23,588 nucleotides of DNA from Nephromyces sp. MM_2019 (Eukaryota > Apicomplexa > Aconoidasida > Nephromycida): contig JADHZB010000391.1 of assembly GCA_015657535.1 (NCBI GenBank), positions 1 through 23,588 of the forward strand. Reading direction: 5' to 3'. The translations under genes were made by a program, and so were the position numbers. Shown in pieces: positions 10,931 through 19,982 of the stretch (position 1 is its first letter; every line of letters begins with the position of its first letter). Under the pieces are notes generated by a model. It was not told the origin of the DNA. It saw only the letters and a program-made list of their open reading frames with translations, and searched no databases.

Positions 10931-13500
10931 CACTTGACTTCATCAGTTTTGTGAAATTTGTTGAATATTGAATTAGAATGATCAAAACAATTATGCTAGT
11001 ATTTTTGTTTATACTTTATGGTTCTGAAATTTATAAAATTTCTCATTTATCTAACATTCCAAATTCTCAGTATTCTAATTTTCTACTTTTATATTTTTGT
11101 TTACGAAATGTTTCGGAGATATTGATTTCGCTTTCAACATTTCATATTTCGGCTATGTTATATATTTCTATATATCAGTTAATGAAAGCAAGCAGAAATT
11201 TCACAATTAATTAGGCATTACCTTTCTAACATTGCAATTTAACAATTTCGAATTTTCTAAATTCTTTTCAATCGATTCATCGACTTTCATTTGATTAATT
11301 TTTTATGAGCTGGATTACCCAAGTTAGTTATCCCAAAATAGGTTTATTTATTTAATCATACAAATACGATAAGTAAATTATTCTTTTAAAAGCGGTATGC
11401 ATTCCAAATGTATTTAAGTGTCCTAGATAATTAACTAAAATCGTATCATTCGAATTTTATTAAAATTGAACCATATTAGATTTTATACGTCCCAGATGTA
11501 TTTAACAACTTATGATTATCTCATATAATCATTTCAATGACATGGAATTCCATATTTCAGTTATTTTGTTATTTTTGCTCTCACCTATTCTGTAATTGCT
11601 ATCCACATGTCGCACACTTGTGCAATATTGCATTTCGAAAATCCCAGGTGTTCAGTTTCGGCACTATTTGGGATTTTGAGATTCCACTATTGCTAGCATT
11701 TCATGTGGTCTTAATTACTGCCTGTGCTAACTTGCGTATCCTAAAAGCAATTGCAGATTGATACATCTTCACATAATAAATATATCTTTTTGGCAACTAT
11801 TGGCCATTCCGATTTCAGTTACCGGTGTAAATTAAGCACATATTTATTAGAATTTCAGTCATTTAAAATAGTGACCTTGCTTGATGAAATCAACTGCTTC
11901 CTTGTTTCTTTTAATTTGTTTGATTAACAAGTTTGCATCTTTGAATTGGAATTTAGGTTGCATTCGCCTTTTGTTTGTCGCTTATGCCATTCATGATTTC
12001 TTAATTCGATTTCACTTATCGAAATAAGTTGGTTGCACATTTGTTCATATGTTATTAATAATTTCAAATGATTAAATTAATAATTTTGATTACTTATTCA
12101 ATTTTTTTAACAAGTCTGTTAAATTTTTGTCAGACATTTACACTTAATTGCGATATTATCCGCTTACAGAAAGTTTGTTATGGTGTCCATGCAACTTGAT
12201 AGTTTTTAGCTGTGCTCATTTCATATTGTCGGCTAATTTGAGTTTTTCGATTATCTACAAAATGTTTAAATCGAATTTGGTCGGTTTGACAATTTTGAAA
12301 ACCGACTTTATGAATTTGCAATTATTACCTATTTTGTTATCCACATTGAGTTGTTATAATTGCAAAGCACTTTTCGCATTTTCTTAATTTATCTTATGAC
12401 TTTAAATGATTTCTTGAATCAAAATTATGTCTATTATTATTAATTACATGACTTTCGGTCATTACATCTTCCATATCAGTTGTACTTTCTCTATGATTGA
12501 CTTTAGTCATCGTAAACGTCTCTTATTGACTTCTCGTGACCCTTTTTGTAATATTTATTAATTTATGAAAACAATTTAAGCAAAAATATTTGCATCGGGC
12601 TTAATTCCAATATTTTCAGCATTTTAAATTAAAACTTTTGCACATATGAAATTATTGAACAGGCATTTTTCACATAAGTGAGGTGTGTCTCTCATACCTA
12701 TTTCGTAATTAGGTGCACCGATTCTGAAATCATGCGACTCCTTTTACCTTTATAGTTGGTATTGACTTTACATTTGTCATTTGGCCGTTAGTAAATATTG
12801 TTGGAGGCCGTTTGTCTTTTAATTTACTTTGAATTCAATGTATTGCATTAAATATTAAAATAGTTTTCTTTTTAGATAACTTTGCCTATAGTTATCTGAT
12901 TGACAATAGGACTTGAGGTGCTTCAATATCTTGTTTTTGGATTACCAACTCCTTATGACTATTTGTGGATTCTAATTTCCCTTTTTACAATTGCTGCAGG
13001 AATTATTTTACTCCTTTGAATAGTCTTTTAGGACATTGTTTTACATTAATTGATTCAACATTGATATATACTATTAAATCGGACTAATTTTATTTCAGGT
13101 ATATAATTTATACCACTGGTCTACCATTTTCTGCCAGTGAGCTAACTTTCAATCCCCTTTTAACTAGCCTATAGCTAGATAAGCATCTCATCATATTATG
13201 ACCATCTATCTATATCTATTTTTGAACGTATCGCCACTATTTCTCGATTACATAATTGGTGTTTCTCGAATGAATTGGTGCTAGTAATCGGTTTTGTCTA
13301 ACCCATGAAATGTCAAAGAGTCTCAACAATAAAACTTTATTGAGAATTTAGTTTAAAAGTAACCCCCTAGCATGAATTTTGATGTTGTTACTAAGGTAAT
13401 TTTGTTCAATTTAGAGGTACACGAATATGTGTTAGACAAATCTTAATTTTTTTGAATCCTGGGTACAGACTGGTTATATTCAATTTACAATTCTTTTGCT

Positions 13501-13514
13501 TGTGTATATACACA
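13501..13514. repeat. 14-bp perfect palindrome
   Basis: The sequence tgtgtatatacaca is its own reverse complement. It is isolated in non-coding DNA, and I assign no role. Confidence 0.6.
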
Positions 13515-14298
13515 TCTGATATATATATTCTTTTGAAATGAGCCCATTTTAATTGAGTTAAAATGGTTTAAGGTTTTGTCTTTATATATATAATTTACAG
13601 TTAAGAAATGAAGTGATTTAAATTACACTCTTTAACACACCCACAATAAAATAATTTTTTATCACCAAAGCACAATGCACAACATAAACAATAAGTTGAC
13701 AAACACTCACAAGAAATAATTAAGAATAGCACACTATCTTTGGAGTCTTTAAATCACTCCTTTATCTATGTAAGCTTACAATCATAGAAGAGCTTTAAAT
13801 TTATGAGGCTTAATATATGATTATTAATTGAAACAACTTTTATTGGATATGGTTTTACTGTTGAAGCCTATGTGTTGGCTATCAGAATAGTTTGATTAAT
13901 TTCACTAATTGAAGGATACTGAAAACCATGTTAGATAATAACTTTTTAAAATTTTTATTATTATCATTCTGAATTTTTCATCTCAAAAATGCTTAAAGCC
14001 TATCATTGGTTATGCAATTGAGCTTTTAAATTATATCAAATAAGTTAAGCTTATAGGTTAGTATATATTTATCTGCTCTGAAAATTACTATATTCGTTAA
14101 GTTTTATATTCTTAACATCATATGTTCCTTATTAATGATCTTCTAATCTGAAGGGTTCATTTATAATGGAATATATAAATTATAAGCGTCTTAGATATAT
14201 ATATATATTTAGACAGATCTTATGAGTAGTGCTTCAAACATTTTAATAAAATGAGGCATTAAAAGATAAAAGACCTCGGGTTTTATAATTATACAAAT

Positions 14299-14301
<3 letters not shown>

Positions 14302-14332
<31 letters not shown>
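14302..14332. repeat. (AT)n microsatellite
   Basis: An uninterrupted 31-base AT dinucleotide run lies about 770 bp upstream of the UTP3 start. A shorter AT run occurs at about 14193-14209. Confidence 0.95.
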
Positions 14333-14335
<3 letters not shown>

Positions 14336-15104
14336 CTACAAATTCAGTTCAAACGTAGTTTTAGGCCCTATACTCAAAAACGCAGATTAAGCTTATATGG
14401 TGCAACTGAAAGGGGTAGCATGTTTAAATTAGGTCATTAGTTAACAAACATATATTAGATTGAATTAGATTTAGCATATCTCACATAAGTAAAATTGAAA
14501 AGATGTATCTTCTTTAAAAGAGATGAAAATGAATATTATTAGGTTTATAATAAGCACAAAAGAAACAAATTAAAGCTATACAAAAACAACAATTTGTATG
14601 AAATTAAATTTTAAAAACATCATTATCAATGCAAATTCCACAGAAACTTGAAAGTTTTTTTATTTAGATAAACTAGCAATGATTTTTTTTTCAATCAAGT
14701 TTTGGCGAATATATCATTAACCATTAAATTATCATATATATTCTTGTGAACTTAAATCTTTAATAAATATATAATTCTAACACTACTAATGTTGAAATAA
14801 AAAAATTACATATTGAGGCTTTAAAATTTAAGAAGCATGAAAGCCCATATAATAATATAGTGAAGCTTTCGTAGTTTTAACCTTTAAACATGATTATATA
14901 TGTATTTGCCAACACTTTATATATATTCTTGATCACTTAATCAAACGAATTAAAGCATCTAAATATTCACCTAAACAAGCACATGTACATATAATTTCAA
15001 TACATAATCGTTATCAATGACTTCACCTTAATTATTAAAATCTCCTCAACACGACCATATAGCCTCCATTTGTCTTCCACTATTACCTACAACTATTTCT
15101 TAAC

Positions 15105-18100
15105 ATGAAGTCTCCTGCAAGCCAAACTATTTTTGACTATGACCCCCCATCCCTGAAAGAAGAGGACTTCAATGTCCATCTAATCAAGTCACTTATACCC
15201 CATTATAATGGCTACCATCTGAGTTTAAATGAACTCGTTCAAGAGGTATCATTATAAACAACAGAGATTCACCTTAATTCGAACTTTTAAGAGCGTCACA
15301 TACATACCTTACTATTTAATAAATACTCATACATAAGCATATATACACTTACATTTGCATATATCAAGAACTTACATTCATTTTAGAGCCACATACCTCT
15401 ATCTACGTATATGTATATATATAGGCATACTTTCATACATGTTCATATTCCCTCCCTCCCCCTATATATATACGCTCACAATTGTTTTTCAAGCTCCACT
15501 CCTAACACATCACACACAAACTCCAGTTCTCACTCACCACACACATACCCAACTCCTCACACACCACACATATACCTAGCAGACACACAGACTGCCAAAA
15601 CAGCCAATAGAAACAACCTATCCATTAGCAACCTGTACATATCTATATGGATGTACTGTATACCTTTACATATACGTACATGTACACCAGTTAATTACTT
15701 TAATGGAAATCCTTCTCACTCACTAAACCACATATATATAACTACTTACACACAGCCTCTTATATCACTATATTTACCCCTTTAAACAGACTTACACTAT
15801 GAATTCGCATACATACACACATCCTTACAGATGAAATTTAATATACCAAATTGCTTATACTTTGAATATACACAACCTCAATCAACCAAATATGCATGAA
15901 CCTCTTACATACAATTACACACAAACAGCCCGTCAAATAGTATTTAATATGAATTATATGAACCCAATTGTTAGCAGGACAATATACTATCAAATGGAGA
16001 TCGTATTACTGGCAGAGCTTCATCAAGTGATTTTACGTTACCTGAACTTGACAATTTAATTAAATCTAAGACACCTGAAATCCCCAAACTCTTAGAAGAT
16101 TTGAAAGCAAAGCTCCAGTCTCTTAAGACAGAACTAAATCCAATCATTGCAAAAATAAATAAGCCATCTAAAACAAATTATGAACAGGTGAACTTCCTAC
16201 TATATGTCTAACTTTTTTGATCCCTTATTTATCTTCACTCCTCACAAGCTTATACGTATACCAACCTCACTAATGCAAATTTATTTACTTATGTTGTTAT
16301 TTAACCTATCACACATACACACTGATGCTTTGTTAGATTTTATTGATGCTTAAAACAAAAAATCGATTAATTTTGGGGTATCTCAGCTATCTAAGCTTTT
16401 ACATTTTCCTAAAATTCAATGGTCAGTTTACAAACAGACACCCTATTGTATTGAGGCTTTTGGAATTCAGAAATTTAATAGAAAAATTGAAACCAATTGA
16501 GAAGAAGTTGCAATATCAAGCTAATAAGTTATTAGAAGAAAAAGGTAACTAAATAAATTGTTAATACTTTACCCATTTCTTATACCTTGCAGGCCCCTAT
16601 ACATCAATAATTTTCTCACTTAGCACACTCCTCACACTTTATTCGTAATTCATTGCATACACTTATTACAGTTTACACTTAATATAATATATATACCTGG
16701 TATTCAGTGTATTAATTTATATCTATTCTCAAAATTACTTTGTTGAAACTCAATGCATTATCTACCTATATGATTACAGGTGATGAGGATGAAATAAAAC
16801 CAAGGCCTAATCACCTTGTAGACCCCTTATCTGACCAAAGCAAGGCTGCGGAGGTGACATCGGACAATACGGTTTACACACATTCTAAGCTCTTACCAGT
16901 ATCTTACACAAATAACCACGTAGGTGCAAGTCATGCTACCAACTTTACTCAATAATTAAATTTATTTATGTATAACTTGATCTCATAAAAGCATATTCTA
17001 GATATGATCACAATCACCCTAGCACTATACACTCACCCTGAATTGTGTATACATTTTCATATAATTTTCACGCGAATTTAAGCGGTGCACTACATATTTA
17101 AAGCTTAGATCCAAATAAACAAACAAAGGGTTACCTTTATAATATATAACCCAACACGCACAGCACATAACAACTCATTCGTATATATATACAACCAAGT
17201 TATTAAATACATGCAATATATCCGCTAGTTATCACTCTTGGAGAAGGCTGAACAGCGTTTAGAGAGACTGAAGAAGAATGTTAGCAGAAATGAACTAGTC
17301 AAATCGTTCAAGTCACAATTAGAGGGTACACCTGAAGAGCTTTCTGCACACTCCCATAATGGGCTTGGAAAGTTATATGGAGAATCTGAACTCATTGATT
17401 TTAATCCTTTTACAAAGACACAAAACAAAAAGAAAAGCAGTTCAATGGGTGTAAATACACTTGATGAACTTGTTGACTATGCACAGCACATTACCGAACA
17501 AACCAACTCAAACAAAAAGCACAAAAATGATTATACATCTAATTTAACTAATTTGAAGGGATCGGCCTCCAAATTATCTGAAATTTTACAGAAATCGAAC
17601 AAGATCGTACAGCCAAAAATATTCAAGAGAAATCCTGTCACGTAAGCAAACACATGTTCACTCACATACATTTACACTAAATCACTTATATAGTGCAATA
17701 CAGTTGCGATTGTATCTAAACATCTCAATGCACATAAAGCACATACACAAATCTGCACATCTTGTTGCAAAAAATTTTATTCTTTTATATTGTCACCATT
17801 GCATACATACACATACACACCTCTCAACAAACTTCACCTTCAGCGAACCTCTACTAAGGGATATCTCACCAAATGATGATAATCAAGCCACAGATGAACA
17901 CACACACTCAGAGGACGATATATATAAACAATTTAGACTACAACGAAAAGAAGCAAAAGAGGCAAAATCCAATCAACTTATCAAACGACAAACTCAACAC
18001 ATTCCTAGTATCGATGAATTCTTTACTCCAAACAAAAAACGACCCACAAATGCAATCATTGATGACAATAAAGGTTTAACCAGGAAGCGCAAGAAAATTG

Positions 18101-18258
18101 AGGGTAATGCACGTGTGCACTATCGTCATAAACATGAAAAGAAAATGAAAAAGCACAAGTCTACACACACACATATGAAGGAGGAGGGATCAAAGGGTTA
18201 TGAAGGAGAAACATCTGGTTTGTCTACAAAATTGGCTAAAAGTGTTAAATTTAAGTAA
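15105..18258 (+). CDS. UTP3: Sas10/Utp3-family SSU processome protein, six exons
   Basis: Proposed join: 15105-15245, 15978-16187, 16337-16544, 16780-16853, 17229-17641, 17844-18258. All introns are GT-AG, all phases fit, and the product is 486 residues ending in TAA. An in-frame TAG at 15060 supports the ATG at 15105. Residues 79-186 form the Sas10/Utp3 helical domain (IPKLLEDLKAKLQSLKTEL; LGYLSYLSFYIFLKF; HPIVLRLLEFRNLIEKLKPI). Residues 212-245 look coiled-coil. The last 80 residues are the Sas10 C-terminal domain (NKGLTRKRKKIEGNARVHYR, then SGLSTKLAKSVKFK), lysine-rich and probably nucleolar and RNA-contacting. The family acts in 18S pre-rRNA processing in the nucleolus. The acidic N-terminus of animal SAS10 is largely missing, while the linker is longer. 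The exon 4 donor is the least certain: GTGACA at 16854 is used here, and the frame stays open to 16955 with later GT choices of the same phase. Lcp5/neuroguidin shares the first domain, but the C-terminus favours Utp3. Confidence 0.9.
15246..15977 (+). other. UTP3 intron 1 (732 bp), C+A-rich sense strand
   Basis: Donor GAG|GTATCA and acceptor TTAGCAG|GAC join codons 47 and 48 in phase 0. A TAG three bases before the chosen acceptor would add one glutamine and keep the frame. The sense strand is poor in G and full of acacac, catac and ctcac runs, which produces spurious open frames around 15355-15785. I saw no additional exon inside. Confidence 0.75.
15499..15576 (+). repeat. CA-rich minisatellite in UTP3 intron 1
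   Basis: Three imperfect units of 24-30 bp start with ctcctaacacatcac, ctcactcaccacac and ctcctcacacaccac. In one frame they would read L-L-T-H-H-T, but the segment lies inside an intron and that frame is not part of the spliced gene. Confidence 0.7.
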
Positions 18259-19115
18259 AATACTACCATGTTTATATCCTAATTACATTATGATTCGGGG
18301 CTGGGTTACAAATCTTAGGTGCAAGATATACACGTGCTTTTTAATTATTTGAAATTTTTCTAATTCACCATCAACCTATGATATTATGAAATATTTCGCT
18401 TTTGTTGTTTTCATATTGTACATCTTAGAGATATCTATTATATTTGTGCCTACATATGATTTATTTAACGTATGTATAAATCTATTTGATATCTACACGA
18501 TTTGTATGATGCATGGATATATGATGTGTGTGTGTAGATTTGAAAACCCTACATGTTTATATTTTTACTTTGGTATATGTGAGATATTAAAAGTGAATAA
18601 TGCGGTAGATATTCAAAATCAACATATAATATCAAGTTGAGAATGTTAGTAATGAAAAGAATCAACAAACTCGAAAATAGTTCACTCCAAAAAACTTGTA
18701 AATTATGATATGAAGGACCTGTATATCAACTGTAGAAATTTTAAAATATATAGGTATGCAATATGGGTAAATTCGCTCTTTATAATTACCTTAATAAGAA
18801 AAAAAAATTAACAGAATTGTATGTAACATTTCTATACACTGCATCCAGAGTCTAAGCATTAATTCAAATTTAAAAGGAAGCTAAAAATTTGTTAAGTTTT
18901 TCAACATTTATAATATAGACAAGCAGCATGAGTATGTTATGTAACAAATAGCAGATACATCACTCACATCTTGGGTCCTAGCATTAAAAACTAATTAAAC
19001 AAGTATACTTGTGAAAAATAAAAGTATTGAAATCGCATATAGGGAATGATTTCTACAAACTTTTTATAATAAATATACACTAAAAGTCAAAACTTTGTAT
19101 AGATTCATGCCATAA
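18259..19115. other. Interval between UTP3 and the RAP1-like gene
   Basis: It should contain the UTP3 3' end and the start of the RAP1-like gene. A plus-strand frame at 18386-18640 is hydrophobic and unlike any family I know. A possible first exon starts at the ATG at 18763 (MGKFALYNYLNKKKKLTE) and would end before the good donor GTATGT at 18819. Its K-rich, L-T-x-L ending is reminiscent of the first strand and helix of Rap1 BRCT domains, but I could not connect it by legal splice sites to the next exon. Confidence 0.35.
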
Positions 19116-19228
19116 CACATATTCAACCTTTTGCAAACAACGGTTTGTACTATCACCACTTGTTATTTACATGATGAATACAAACATCGAGTCTACCAAC
19201 TCGATGATTTAAGCACCACAAACTCTTT
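19116..19228 (+). other. Possible upstream exon of the RAP1-like gene (BRCT end?)
   Basis: The frame is open from the TAA at 19113-19115 to the donor TT|GTGAAC at 19229. It joins in phase to the Myb exon at 19983 (TT|T CGA). It encodes ITTCYLHDEYKHRVYQLDDL, which resembles the last helix of the Rap1 BRCT domain (pattern I-S-T-x-Y-I-x-D). Against this, no AG acceptor lies between 19115 and the YLHD motif, and a second frame starting after the TAG at 19102 is also open here and contains FVLSPLVIYMMNTNIE, which also looks BRCT-like. Only one can be right. An assembly indel or an unusual splice site would reconcile them. Confidence 0.35.
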
Positions 19229-19333
19229 GTGAACCACACCAATTTATGCCTACATTTTTTATTTATATCTTAACAAATGTCTTATTTTCTAAGCACATAT
19301 TAACTCAATTCAAGCAGATATAAACATAATTCA

Positions 19334-19470
19334 GACACACAAAAAGACAGGCACACACACACAAACAACCCCACACAAACACACATGCACTATCGCACAA
19401 GCAAATACATATATATACACACACACACACCACAAACTAAACACAAACACACATACAGACAGAAGCACAG
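19334..19470. repeat. CA-rich simple sequence
   Basis: Dense CA dinucleotide and caaacac runs include a near-pure CA stretch at about 19417-19432. On the plus strand G is rare. It lies in the intron upstream of the RAP1 Myb exon. Confidence 0.85.
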
Positions 19471-19650
19471 TTTTCATGTATAATCTATCCCCAGGGGTCT
19501 AATAACTTCCCGTATTATTTTATAAGCTAATTTCTTCTATGACTCTCCCTCCACTCTTATATCTATATGTTCACTAACAATGGATAATATCCACTTTACT
19601 GGGTATGTGTATATATTATAGCTCCATGCAAGAATATGGCTATTTGATTT

Positions 19651-19683
19651 GTGTCTATGGGTGTGTTGTGTGGGTGTGTGTAG
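19651..19683. repeat. TG-rich tract resembling TG1-3 telomeric sequence
   Basis: It contains gtgtgttgtgtgggtgtgtg at 19661-19680. The complement includes acacccacacaac, which is close to the budding-yeast Rap1 binding consensus. The tract is complementary in character to the CA-rich stretch about 250 bp upstream in the same intron. Biological relevance is untested and the organism's telomere repeat is not known. Confidence 0.5.
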
Positions 19684-19982
19684 TTGATATTCACATGTAT
19701 CTTTTGTTTTTGAGCCCTGCTTGTTTGCTTTGTACGAGTGCATTTGTATGCAATTTGTGTATGATTGCTCTTTCTGTGTGTGTATTTATGTTTACTTAGT
19801 TGATTTTAATGTAGATGATTTTGTATGTGGATTTTGCTTATAAGCCATGTTTGTGTTTTTTATAATCTAAATTTTTATCTTATTTACAACTCAATGTTCG
19901 AATGATTTATGCATTTATGTATGTATTATTTATGAATCGATTAAATTTATTAATACACACCACTTGGTTAATTGCCCTATAG

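Larger units (their letters stand above)
7355..15104. other. Long gene-poor AT-rich region
   Basis: This is about 7.7 kb with no recognisable gene on either strand. The longest open frames (8696-8968, 10978-11214, 11537-11761 and 12148-12387, all plus strand) are under 95 codons, hydrophobic or low in complexity, and match no family I know. They are best explained by AT-rich composition. A few hairpins and one (AT)n microsatellite are listed separately. No tRNA, rRNA or transposase was found. Confidence 0.6.
19229..19982 (+). other. Intron before the RAP1 Myb exon, CA-rich then TG-rich
   Basis: Donor GTGAAC (same hexamer as UTP3 intron 2) and acceptor CCCTATAG|T. The donor depends on the uncertain upstream exon, while the acceptor is well supported. 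The first half is rich in CA on the sense strand and the second half in TG. Open frames on both strands at 19537-19799 are by-products of that composition. Confidence 0.55.

Noticed and set aside
10978..11214. Hydrophobic 78-codon frame
   Set aside because: T-rich DNA easily gives hydrophobic open frames. There is no family match and no neighbouring exon.
15355..15785. Open frames rich in T, H and Y inside UTP3 intron 1
   Set aside because: They come from CA-rich intron repeats. Phases of the flanking exons fit without them.
18386..18640. 84-codon frame after UTP3
   Set aside because: It is hydrophobic, has no recognisable domain, and does not splice in phase to the RAP1-like exons in any way I could support.
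19605..19799. Cysteine- and valine-rich plus-strand frame, and an opposite-strand frame over the same DNA
   Set aside because: Both are products of the TG-rich simple sequence in the intron.
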